Shown here: piece after piece, positions 47,458-59,625 of the stretch | Numbering within the stretch: position 1 is the stretch's first letter | Layout of the letters: each line of letters starts with the position of its first letter | Source of the DNA: Strongyloides papillosus | Taxonomy: Eukaryota; Nematoda; Chromadorea; Rhabditida; Strongyloididae | DNA length: 64,000 bases | NCBI GenBank assembly: GCA_005656395.1 | Contig: SRSI01000020.1 | Span: 801,230 to 865,229, forward strand | Reading direction: 5' to 3' | Position numbers and translations under genes: made by a program | The notes under the pieces: model-generated | Databases searched by the model: none | The model's input: the letters and a program-made list of their open reading frames with translations, nothing else | What the model was told of the DNA's origin: nothing

Positions 47458-47489
47458 ATTTCATTCGCTTACAATTTATATGTCAGTTT
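47458..47489 (-). promoter_or_regulatory. Candidate SL RNA promoter element, unit 2
   Basis: ATTTCATTCGCTTACA starts 37 nt and ATGTCAGTTT 59 nt upstream of the SL start, as in unit 1 (one C/T difference). Confidence 0.6.
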
Positions 47490-47725
47490 GTACACAGGAA
47501 GTGTATATATATGGATATAAGATCAATGATTTTATAAAATGCCGTAAAAACAACTATTTTTTGAATAATAACAACATTTTTGGAGTTCTTAGATATTAGA
47601 ATTTAAGAGATTTATTTCCACATCTTTTAAAAAAGGACTTATATTTTATATCGTTAAAAATAATTATGTAAAAATAATTTTTGTGTTTTGCTTTTATACA
47701 ATCAAAATGTTAACTGTAATTGATA

Positions 47726-47801
47726 ATGTCTATTTTTTTAACATTGTCAGGTGTAGGTGACAATGTTATAAATTTTTAGGAATATAAGACATTGTCACCT
47801 A
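47726..47801. repeat. Nested inverted repeats upstream of the 5S pseudogene
   Basis: AACATTGTCA, AGGTGACAATGT and ACATTGTCACCT occur within about 65 bp. Neighbouring copies are inverted, giving two overlapping hairpins, one with 12-bp perfect arms. Unit 1 has no such array at the same place, so it arose in or was lost from one unit. Confidence 0.6.
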
Positions 47802-47813
47802 TAGTTGGCAATC

Positions 47814-47933
47814 TGACTTTAACTGTATCCTGCTGAATACACCGGATCCCATTTGATTTTCGAAGTAAATCAGCTACGAGTTGTTTTGTTACTTGTATGT
47901 AAGACTTTCTGGCAACTGTTAGTAGCGTAAGTC
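47814..47933 (+). pseudogene. 5S rRNA pseudogene
   Basis: Aligns along its whole length with the 5S gene at 46967: TGAATACACCGGATCCCAT, CGAAGTAAATCAGCTACGAG, GTTACTTGTATGTAAGAC, GGCAACTGTTAGTAGCGTAAGTC. Many substitutions fall in conserved internal-promoter positions (TACTTGGATGGGAGAC has become TACTTGTATGTAAGAC). It is still followed by a T-run. Unlikely to yield working 5S RNA. Confidence 0.88.
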
Positions 47934-48916
47934 TTTTTTTTATTTTTGTTTTCAAAATGTTTCTACATTGAGAGGTAAAAATGTTATTACTATGGAGAAA
48001 TCTGCAATTACACAATAGAAATTGTATAACTTTATCGCCATCCTCATTGTAACAAAATATAAGATTTCTCAATCATAAATTGTACTCTTTTATGGTAAAT
48101 TTATACACATGCACACATTCTTGTTTTATTATTTTTGATTTCATATAACTTTTGTACATTTTTATTTTAACGCAATAAAAGTATTAATACTTGAATAAAA
48201 ATATATTTTACCATGTTGTTTATCACAAAATAAATTATTCTTTACTGTTTTAAGTCATAAGTCGATGTCAATATGAAGAAATATTTACATTGAATTATAC
48301 TATATAACGGATTATATAAAAAAATATCTGATAGATGAACTTTAGTGATTTGTTCATGATTATTTTTAAATTTATTTTACTAACATTTTGTTCGGTAAAT
48401 TAAAAATTACATATATCAGAAATTAAATTGACATAATTTTTAGATTCTATGTTAATTATTAATCTCAATTATTTTAAAATACAGCTAGAAAAAGATCAAT
48501 TTAGAAACAAGTCGATTTTATGTATTTATTTTATATTCCTTATTACCATTTTAGAAGAAATTTTAAAATTGTTAAAACTTTTACCAATTGCCTCTAACTA
48601 ACATATCAATGTTAAATAATTGTAGACAATGTATTTTAATTTTACATTTCAAATCTATTTGTAAATGTTGTTTGATATTTCAACTGTCATTTAATTTATG
48701 AAAATAAACAAATGAATCTATTGCCTTTTTGAAAATGCGTAATAATAAATAATATATTGCTTTTATTGCTTCATGTCATGAGAAATTTACGTAAAAATTT
48801 TTATTATTTTTATATTCATTGTTTTTCTGTAATAATTTCAGATTTTCCGATGGAAAATTAATTGATTGAAAATTTAGTCTAGCTAAATTGTAATTTTATA
48901 ATATTATTATTTTAGA
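47934..48916. other. Intergenic stretch before NHX
   Basis: No coding signal. It ends with a consensus acceptor (TTATTATTTTAG) 1 nt before the NHX ATG, likely a trans-splice or 5'-UTR splice site. Confidence 0.6.
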
Positions 48917-51156
48917 ATGGGGCTTCTCAAAAGTACTTCAAATTTTCTTTTCTTTAGTAATATCATTCTAATATTGATATTTGAAATTTCAGCTAGCAAT
49001 AACGACACCATCAAAGAAACCCCAGAATATAATATATTTTCATTCAATTTTCACCATGTTTCAACACCATATATTTTAACAATATGGCTTGTTACAGCGA
49101 CCATTGCGAGGATTTTTTTTAACATTTCGAATAGAATCTCAGATACTTTCCCAGATTCAGCCCTCTTAATTGTTGTTGGTCTTATTCTCGGATTAATATT
49201 AAAAGAAGTTAATGTTGATTCAAGTGTCTTTACCTTAGATTCAACAACATTTTTTATCTTCCTCCTACCACCAATTATTTTTGATGCTGGATATTTTATG
49301 CCAAATCGTGCACTATTTGAGAATGCAGATTCTGTTCTCTTATTTGCAGTTTTTGGAACAATCTTTAATACATTTTGTATTGGATTTTCATTTTATGCTT
49401 TAGGATGTATGAATTATTTTTCTGTACATTTCTCGATATTTGAAATCTTATGCTTCTCTGCACTTATCTCAGCTGTTGACCCCGTTGCTGTTATAGCTGT
49501 TTTTGAGAAGATACATATTAATGAATTTTTGTTTATTAACTTATTCGGTGAGTCACTGTTTAATGATGGTATTTCAGTAGTTCTATATCAGATGTTCAGA
49601 CAATTTCTATCAATTGGTAATGAAAACGTAAAACCATTGGATTATATTAAAAGTTGTATATCATTCCCTGTAATAGCACTTGGTGGTGCAATGGTTGGTA
49701 TTATTTTTGCTTTTATTGTTTCATTATTAACAAAATATTCACAAAACATTGTTACTATGGCACCAGTTTTTGTTTTTGCCATCCCATATTTATCTTATCT
49801 TACCTCTGAAATGTTTGCCTTTTCATCAATTATAGCAATTACAATATGTGGGATGTTGATGAAACAATATGTTAAAGAAAATCTCACACAATCTGCATCT
49901 TCATCCGTTAAATATTTTGTAAAAATGTTTGCTCACTCCTCAGAAACAGTTATTTATATGTTTCTTGGTTTATCAACAATCTCCACTTTAAAACATCAAT
50001 GGGACACGGCATTTGTTTTATGTACGGTATTTTTTTGTTTATTATATAGAGTTGTAACAATTTTTGCTCAATGTTGGGTGCTTAATAAATTCAAAAAAGA
50101 AAAATTTTCAATCGTTGATCAATTTGTACTTAGTTACTCTGGTTTACGTGGAGCAATTGCTTATGGTGTAGTTGTTAGTTTACCAGATAATATATTAGCA
50201 AAGAATATGTTTATAACAGCAACTTTAGTAGAAATATTTTTTTCAGTTTTTGTTCAGGCATATCATAAAATCATACTAACGTTTTTTATATACTAATATT
50301 TTAGGGAATAACTATTAAACCATTATTAAATCTTCTGGATGTTAAAAAGAAGGACGATAGAGATAAAACAATGTTTGAAACTATTTCAAGTAGACATATA
50401 GATTATACAGTTTCAGGAATTGAAGATATAGCTGGTTTGAAGGGAAAAAATTCTTTAAGAACATTATTTGAAAGATTGAATGCGCAGATACTGAAACCTA
50501 TCTTAATTAGAAAAGCAAAACGCGAAAAATTTGATGCATCACAAATTATAAGAGCATTCAGAAAAAAAACATTTGAGGAGGCATTAAGAGAAAGTGAAGC
50601 AAATAAAAAAGTAGTAGAATTTAGAAGTCCAATTTATGCTAGCTCCCATTTGAGTGACAAAATTTCGGATACATTGGAAGTTGAAAAGGCTTTAAGCAGA
50701 ATTAACTCAATCCGTAGTAAAGGTAACTCGCTGATACCAAAACAAGCAAAAAAAATTACATATCAAGACATTGAAAATGATAATAGAAGAAGTATTTTTA
50801 ATGAAATTCGAAAACATTTTCCAAATGAATCAAAGCCTGAAGTTTTGACAAGTGCAATTATGAATAGCATTAATAAAAATTTAAATAATTTAGCATTATC
50901 ATATAATTCTTGCGATTCAGATGAATCTGATATAGAAGATGACTACTTAAAATCCATGCAAAAAAATGAATTACATAATATTTTGTCACATAACAGATTA
51001 AATACACTCCAGCACGATAAAAATGAAGAGCTTGATAATCATGACTCTAAATGGAAGAAAAAATCAGGTCTTAATACGGTTTACCCTGTTGACAGATCAC
51101 AATCATCAAGTGTTTCATTTAACCTATCTGTTAGAAATGGACATGAATACCCTTGA
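48917..51156 (+). CDS. NHX/NHE-type Na+/H+ exchanger
   Basis: 730 aa from two exons, 48917-50257 and 50305-51156. The 47-nt intron has a GC donor (CAG/GCATAT) and a normal TTTTAG acceptor; skipping it restores the conserved VFVQGITIKPL. A signal-like first helix is followed by about 11 more membrane segments. These include LLPPIIFDAGYFMP, the transport core FGESLFNDGISVVLY (about residues 210-224), SAVDPVAVIAVF and YSGLRGAIAYGV. The tail of about 260 residues is cytoplasmic, basic then Ser/Asp-rich, with an NHE regulatory segment (FETISSRHIDYTVSGIEDIAG). It exchanges external Na+ for internal H+ at the plasma membrane; C. elegans has nine such genes and the exact orthologue is not decided here. 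Confidence 0.93.
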
Positions 51157-51878
51157 GAGTTACTAATATATCATTTACACATATTATTGTAACTTATAAA
51201 TAAATGATTATCTTTATATGTTTGTGGTGAAATAAAAATTAATGACCTTGTTTACAAAAGAATTTTTAAAAAACGTTTTTTAGAATATTTCCTATAATTT
51301 AACCGCATTTTGTTAGAATAAAGTTAGTACAATTGCTATCAAATTAATAATTTTATCATTCAATTATTTGAAATATGTTAAGTATCATTATAGTATAGTA
51401 AAAACATTTTATTGAAACAGAATATTATGATTAGAGATTTTCTATAACAAAAGATGTTAGCTATAAGTGCTACCTTAAAATTAATAATAACATATTAAAA
51501 TTAATTAAATAGCAAGTTACTTACACAATGAAACTATTTTTTGTTAAGATGCAATATTATGCTAAGGTCCGAATATTATCACTGGATGAGAAATCTCAAG
51601 TTCAAATACTTGGTTATATGTTTTGGATTTTATTGTATCTGGTGTGTTAAAATAAAGTCTTCTTTATATCTTTTGTATCACTTTACTAAAAACAAACTTT
51701 AAAATTTCTAATATTTATCCAAAACTAAAAAATTGTTATAACTTAAAATTATTTATACAGATAAAACTTTTACCTTGTAAATTAATATCAATTAGATCTT
51801 GAAAAACATTTTTTTCCAGGATTTACACAGTTTAAAATGGAGTTGTTTTAAAATTTACCCTGAAAAGCCCCGAGGCAC
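51157..51878. other. Intergenic stretch
   Basis: Between NHX and tRNA-Tyr. Nothing recognised. Confidence 0.55.
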
Positions 51879-51965
51879 CCAACCATAGCTCAGTTGGTAG
51901 AGCGGAGGACTGTAGATTATAAAATAGTTATCCTTAGGTCACTGGTTCGAATCCGGTTGGTTGGA
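51879..51965 (+). tRNA. tRNA-Tyr (anticodon GTA) with 14-nt intron
   Basis: 87-nt gene. The acceptor CCAACCA pairs fully with TGGTTGG, discriminator A. Anticodon GTA is at 51912-51914. A 14-nt intron (51916-51929) sits one base after the anticodon, the standard place. The anticodon stem is GAGGA/TCCTT and the T-arm ACTGG/CCGGT encloses TTCGAAT. Terminator AACTTTTTT follows. Confidence 0.96.
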
Positions 51966-52261
51966 AACTTTTTTACTATTCTCTTCCTCATTATATATTT
52001 AAATGACCTTATATTGCAAAAGTTCGCAAAATGTCAGTTATAAGTAAAAAGATATTTTATTATAGTAATAATTATAAAACAAAACGAATAATAAAACTTT
52101 TAAAGCACAAAGCTTTTAAAATTTAAAACTGAATTTCAGTTTAATGGTAGATTGATTGTTATCATCTACATAGTATACCCGTTACATTTTATATATCAAG
52201 TTGATATTAAAGTTACAATCGCTGTTATTCTAATTAATCATGTAAATTACTATTTGATAGA

Positions 52262-53959
52262 TTATAAAATACATGATTTAAGAATCCAAGTAATGAGAGC
52301 ACTACACAGAGCAGTTGCTGGTAAAGTTACTAACCATGATATTGCAATTCCTTTAAATGTATGCCATTCAAAGGTTGCCGTTTTATCACAAATTCCTACA
52401 AACATAATAGAACCAATTTTACATTGAGTTGATGAGATTGGTAGACCTAATTTTGAAGCAAATAAAACAGTCGCTGCACTACCAAATTCTATGGCAAATC
52501 CTTTTATAGGAGTTATTTCAGTTAAATTACTTCCAACTGTATAAATAACTCGATGACCAAGAAGCCATAAACCAACACACATTCCTAGAGCACCAAAAAG
52601 TAAAAGTGAGAATGGAGTTCCTCCAGTTTGTTGAACATCAGCTTCATTCCAAATTGAAAATACTGATACAATTGGAGCGATAGCATTTGAAACATCATTA
52701 CCTCCATGGGCGAATCCACCAAAACATGCTGTTAGTATTTGGAGGTATCCAAAAACTTTATTCATACATATCATTTCAAGTTGTTCCTGAGTATATCCTG
52801 TTTCAAAAAGTATTATTTGTCCATTACTTTCATGATTTTTACCTCCCTTTACTTCAACGTCTAATAAAACTTCATCTTTAGACGTTTTATCATTAGGTAA
52901 AAGAGCTTTAGTACTATTAGAATTCTTGCTCATAAAGTTAGCTGCTTTCTCAAATTCTTCATTTAATGGACATGAAAAATAACTTGAGTCTTTGTTGATC
53001 TTTTCTTCATCTATCCGTGGAACATTCCCATTCAATATTGCTAAAAAGATTTATATTTATTATAAGATTATATTTATTACATTTTATTTGCCTATTAAGA
53101 TACAACTTGACAAATAGATATGTTGCAACACCGCAGGCAAGACCTATTGCTAGAGAAATTCCGCATACTTGATAAGATGTTAAAGTATTAATGTTAAAAA
53201 GTGTTGGGCCTTCATAGAGTATGGCAAAACAATTAACAGCAACAGTGATGACAAGAAGAGCTGGAAGAATTTTAACAGCTCCAATATATTCTTTTGACTA
53301 AAAATTATTAAACATTTTTCTATAAAATAAGAAACATACCCAAATTTGTAGAATTAATTGGAGAATATTAATAAGGGCAATAGAAACAAAACCAGATAAA
53401 ACCGGAGAAACAAACCATGAAGCTATAATTTTCCCTATTTGGTACCAATTAATGCCTACAGTACCTCGGAGAATTAAAGAAAATCCAAGGGTGGCTCCAA
53501 CAATTGAGTGTGTTGTTGAGACTGGAGACTTTAACCAGGTAGCAATTAAAAGCCAAGTACCACAACCGGCTAAAACTCCGATTTGTCCTAATATCAATTC
53601 TCCTGGGGCTCCATCATAAACGTTCACGTCTACAACTCCTTTACGCATTGTATCGGTTACTTGGTAACCTTAAGACATATTTTATTTTTAAATTATTTTT
53701 TATTATTCTTACCAAGAAGTGCAGCTCCCAATGTCTCAAAAATAGACGCAAGAACATAAGCTTGAATGAGTGTTAATGCTTTAGATCCAACAGAAGTACC
53801 GAATGAATTTGCTGTATCGTTAGCTCCAATAGCAAAAGCTAAGATAAAAGCAATAATAAATCCAAAGTACATTACTAACGAAAATTGTTCTTGGAATGCT
53901 GTTATAGAATCGAATGATGCGGTTGAAGAAACCACAGCATCAAGTATAGTAGAAGTCAT
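52262..53959 (-). CDS. pitr-1: PiT-type sodium-phosphate transporter (SLC20)
   Basis: Four exons, 53713-53959, 53340-53668, 53081-53297 and 52262-53040, with introns of 44, 42 and 40 nt; 523 aa. It has the duplicated PHO-4 domain of inorganic phosphate symporters. The first signature is [19 protein letters not shown] in exon 1 and the second is [16 protein letters not shown] in exon 4. Each half holds about five membrane helices. A polar cytoplasmic loop, about 100 residues long ([19 protein letters not shown]), separates them. It brings phosphate into the cell with sodium. The intracellular loop is shorter than in human PiT1/2 (about 650-680 aa total). C. elegans has several pitr genes, so the symbol is a family label. 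Confidence 0.92.
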
Positions 53960-56900
53960 GATTTTAATAAAAATTTATCAGAATGGATACGACAATCTAT
54001 AAAGTGATAAAGAGCAATTATTTTTACTAATGTCTACTAAATCATATGATGAATAATGGGTCGTCAAAATATATTACTTGATAAATAAGATATTTTTAAT
54101 TTAGCTAGTAAAAACATTTGTTAAATTACTTACATAGACGATATACAGACAAAAAATATAAAAATAACCTGTTGAAAATTGTTACAATAGTTTACCGAGT
54201 GGTGAATTAAAATAACAATATTCGAGGATTAAGTAACAAAATGAATGTAAAAATTTAAAATTTAATAAATTATAAGTAGTCATAAGTTTTAAATATTTTC
54301 TTATATACCAGAAATTTTTAACCATTAATGGGGAGGGTCAACGCCCAACTTGAATTTATTTAAATATCAGATAAACGTTAAATATTACAAAATTGTGCTT
54401 TCATATGAATTTAATTTCAAAGACTATCTAAAAATCATTTTTGCGAATGATAGATTGGTTTTTTTTGAATGTATTTTTACCATATAACCAGTAAAGGTTA
54501 TTCCCCATGTAAAAGAAAAAGTAATCTACCTTTGTTGCTGGTATTGTGAATTTCATACAAGAGTTTTGGATGATGGATTGGAATGTCATAGAGAGAAATG
54601 TTGAAATCAGTTTGTATGAATGATTGATAAGAATTTGTTATCCTTGTCAATGCAATTGTTTTATTGTAATTGATAATTTTTTTTTGTCATAAAAAAAATA
54701 CCTTTTGAAGTATTACAGTAATTTTATAAACTTGTTTACAATACAAATATATTCCTATTTTTTTGTACCTATAATTTTATAAGCATAAACTTCTAAGTTG
54801 TCTAAATAAAATCTTAATTTTATTAAAAATCTTGCACTATTAATATCTAAGTTATACGATTTTCATTGATAAACTGTTTATTTTCTAAGACACACAAAGA
54901 TTTGATTTTTAATAAATAGGTAGTAATACTTTTGTAATTATGTTGTAAGAAATGTTTAATAATTTCTTGTTTAAAAAAACCATGCATTTTTAATTCATTA
55001 ATATTCTGTATCGTTCATATATTGAACATTAAAAATCACAATATGAACAAATTAAAAGATCTATTACTTGCATAACAAATCTTTCAATCATCAATTTTTA
55101 TTTTGTTTTGTCAATGAAAAATTTAATCTAACTAAAATATGATTTATCACTATCAATTAATATCATATTAATTTGTGAAAATTGTGTATTATGAGTGTAA
55201 ATTTCATGTTTATTTGTTAAATCTAACACATGCAATGAAAAAAAATACATTTCAATTTCAATGAAATAAATACCAGCTGTTTTTATGTTAAAATATTAAC
55301 AATAATACTATTTTATATAATATAATGAAATTGTCGTAAATAAACAATTAGAAATTTTATGTTATCCATCTTAATTTCGAAAATATTTTAGTTGTGGAAG
55401 TGAAATTATCTAATTATTATAATCCTTAATTTACCTATCATAAAGTCTTCTGAAAATATCTCGTTTGTTTTTGTTTGTAATTAGCTCAATATTATGTTGG
55501 AATAAATTGCTCAAAGAAAAATAATTAAGCATAATTATAAAATAATTTGCTATCAAGCAAAATATTTAATGCCTATTAATTTTCTTTATTAAAGATAACA
55601 AATATAATTTTAATAATTTTATCTAATTTTACTTAATTTCTGATGTTTATTGACGCATAAAAGTCATAGATTATTTAATTATTTTTTAAAAACACTTTTT
55701 AAAATTAAGAGATTGTGTGTGAGATTTCCGTTTCACTAATCTAGTAGCATGAAAATCGCTTTTTGGAATGAATGATCTTATTTTCGATCACTAGTAATCT
55801 AACTTTTTTTACTATTCTCTTTTAAAAAATTTAGTTATACTGAAGGTTTGTTTTTATATCTAAAAAGTAAATCGATTTGTAAAAAGATTTCTATATTTTA
55901 TGTTAAATGAGACACAGGGGTCGACATAAACGGATTTGTTATTCTAAATTGGCCATAGGATTTAACATTTTTCATTTAACATATGCTTATTTGTCCGTTT
56001 TAAATATTATTTATCCGCTGCTATTGATGTTAATTTTAAAAATTTTATTTTAATGACAAAAAATGCTTTTAAAAAAATTATTTTCAAAGCAGTGAAAATA
56101 GGAAAATTTAAAACGGGAAATTTCTTTTTAAAAAAAACATTGAATCATTATTTCGTTTATTTGTAATAATTAATTATTTACTCTAGAACTATTTTAAAAA
56201 TTTTTTTAAACATCGTTATTCACTACTCTAGTGATAAAATCGTTAAGAGTTAAATATCTTTTCCTTGACAATTTTGTCATTTTTTTTCTAAGAATATCAT
56301 TTGATTTTTATAATCTCTTATTTTATCTTTGTTTATATGTGAGATTATATTTAAATATTCTACATTCATAATAAGTGATGGGTTTCGAGGAAAATCTAAA
56401 TATAATCATATTCTCGAATTATATTTTAAATATTTATAATTGTAAAAAAAATAAGCTTCTCTTGTGTTGAGTAGTTAATTTTATACTAAATTTACAATAA
56501 TATTTATTCACTAACTTCAATAATCAAAGATTGGGCTTAAAATTATTGGTTGCTTAGCAATATATTAATATTTATTTTAAAAAAATTAAATAAGTATTCC
56601 ATATGACCTATACAATTTCATATGTATTTTATAAAAATCTCGATGCATTATTTCATAACTAAATTCTTTATATAGAGTCTTTGACGTAATAATTATTAGC
56701 GTGACTTTTCAGTTCAACAATATAAAATAGAGCATTTTTTAAATTATTAAATATTTCTTCGTTAATATTTTTGCAAAATATATTTTGCATTATCTAACTT
56801 TAAAAATCACTATATTAATTACCTTTTATATGTTGAATTAATGCTTCTATTTTTTCTATTTTGTATGAAAATGTATTAACACACATATTGTCAAGATTGT

Positions 56901-59625
56901 AAGTTATTGGTAACTATTTAAAAGATTATATAAAATTATCTTAAAAAAATAGTAATTAGAAATTGACTAAGGGTATCTTTTATTGAAATAGTAATTTAAA
57001 ACATTCTATTTATTTTTGATGAAGTATTTTTCTTATTTTTTATATAAACACCATGTACTTGGAATTCTATCTTGTGATGTATTAATAAACCAAAAAATTT
57101 TTAATTAAATAAATAGTTAATAAAATATATCTCGAATCAATTGGTATATATTATATTTTAATGTCAAGGTCTTTCATTAAGATTATTTAATACAACACAA
57201 TTTTCAGAAACAACGAAAACTTTTAAATTCAATAGTATTATTTATTTTAATTTAAATCTTATTAAATGTTATTACAGGAAATTTTGTCAATAAACTTCGT
57301 TAAACATCAATCAACATGATAAAAGTTAAATCAATTAGAAATTATTTCTAAATAATATATAAATTATCATAGAAAATCCATGAAGATATTTTTATACTAT
57401 TTGCAGAATATTTTCTCTGGATCAAATTATTTTTATATATAGAATTCTATATTACTTTAAATGTTATTTGCAACAGTCTTTTTATATAATTAATTTTTAT
57501 CAAAGTTAATTTTTTATCTAAAATATCTATTTAAAAATATACAGATGATGATTTAGTTAATCAAAATTATTTATTTTTACAAATATTTTTAGAAAAGAAA
57601 AATTGTAGAAAAGAGAAATGACTAAACAATTTATATATACATTAGATGGTAGAATATGGTTTGTACTGATAAGAAAATGCATCATGCGTTTTCATATATA
57701 TAATTTCATCTCTCATTTTTATAAGTAATTGCATTACAATTGTGTGAAGAAAAAAAACAATGTAAAGCAGTAACGTGCTCGAAATAAAATAATTATAATG
57801 CAAAAGACATCTTCTTATGAGAGAAATTCTTTCCGGTTAAGTACAGCTATATTTAATATAATAAAAAACATATTTATTTAATGCTTTGAAGATTAATTAT
57901 TATGAACTTTATCAGTAATTAGTTTTTGAGGTATTTAAACATTCGCATTTTCTTTAATTGGTAAATTATTGAAAGTTACAATTAATTTGCAAAACTATTT
58001 TCTCTTTACTTTATTAAGAAGTTAGAAGATTTTTTTAACAGCGATTTAATAAACTTTATATTAACCGCTACACAGTGATGATCATTTTCGTATTCAAAAT
58101 TTTAACAAAATGCAAAATATTTTTTACTAGCGAAATCAATTTGGTTTTATATTTCAAATAACTTTAGTACAAATATTTGTAATTTCAAATTTAAACAAGA
58201 GTAAGTTCTTGATTTCACAATAATATTGTGTTTACAATTTTTTTATCATTTTGTTTAGAAAGTGTATATTTTTATGCTTATTAAAATAGCAATTTTTTAT
58301 TAATAATAACTTTAAGGTGAGTTTTTTATACTGGTAAACTAAATCATCAATGTGTATATTCTTAAATGATAACTTTTTTTTTGATTTTAATAAATATTAG
58401 TAAAATAAATTTGTTTATTTTTTTGCATACATACTTTAAATAAAATAATTTTCATTAATTTATTAATAATAGTACAAAAGTAAATAACCATGACAATTTA
58501 TATAAAATGTGCATTAAAACAATTAATTATTATTGAACACTACTAAATTTAATGGACTTATAACTGTATGAAAAAGAAGGTATTTATGTATAAAAATTCA
58601 TGATTTTATGTAGAAAAACCAAAAATATAACACTATTACATGCATTTACTATTTATTTTTATGTATAACTATTTTAACCAAAAATAAAGTTTTTTATTTA
58701 TTTATTTGATAACCATTTTATTTTAGAGTTTTACTTCTGCACGTTAATAGATCAAAAAAAATTATATAATGACCAAATTATTTAAATTAACTTATTTTTT
58801 TTGCTATCATTAAAATTTTGTATGCTTTTTTTTATTAAATATATTTGTTTTATTGTTAAATTTTATTTACTCGTAATTAAGATTATAAAATAAAAATATA
58901 CACTAAAAAATAAGCTCTAATACATTTTAAATAAAATATTTTAAAATTTAGAGTACAGACTAATTCTACATTTGTTAAATTTTTTACTATAGTATTTGCA
59001 ACAATTTTGCATAAAGCGATGATAATCAAAACAATTACCCATTTTGTATAATATATTTTTACCTTTTAAAAATATTAAAACACCAACAATTAGAAAACCT
59101 CATAGTAAAATTTTGTTTTGCTGGAGATTACAAAACATTTGCATAACTGAAACCCAAATTATGATAATTATACCATTATTATACAAAATATAGATGTTAG
59201 TTTTAATTTATATTATTAAAATTTTTTATCAATGCTTTTGTTAATTAAAATACATACTTATTGCTATAGAGATAAAGTGATTTTTAAGAGAAAAGAAATT
59301 TTTTTGATGAATACTATTTATTTATTATTATTTCCTTTAAAGATAGGTGAAAATAACTATTTATAACTTCAAGTTCCGTGCATGTTCTTAAAATTAATAC
59401 TTTTATATGTTGGACAATCCCTTAAATAAATAAATATCAAAGAACATCAGCTATACATTTGATACATTTAACTGAAAGATTATTATCAGTAAAATAATAT
59501 TGTATAAAACTGTATTGTGATTAATAAATATTATTTAAATTTTATAATATTATAATCTTTTCATGATATATCAACAAAGTTTTTTGCATACCTATAGTGA
59601 TAGAAAAACGGTGAAATGATATAAC
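53960..59625. other. 5.7-kb gene-poor region
   Basis: No credible protein gene. A tRNA-Tyr-like remnant lies at about 55731-55829 (own entry). Around 54520-54600 on the minus strand is a short open frame ending at a GTAGAT donor that might be a 5'-UTR exon of the phosphate transporter; this is weak. Confidence 0.5.
55731..55829 (+). pseudogene. Possible tRNA-Tyr-derived remnant
   Basis: The sequence AACTTTTTTTACTATTCTCTT at 55800-55820 repeats the 3' flank of tRNA-Tyr (51966-51986) almost exactly. Just before it, TCACTAGT recalls the T-arm start TCACTGGT. The tRNA body itself is largely gone. Confidence 0.4.
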
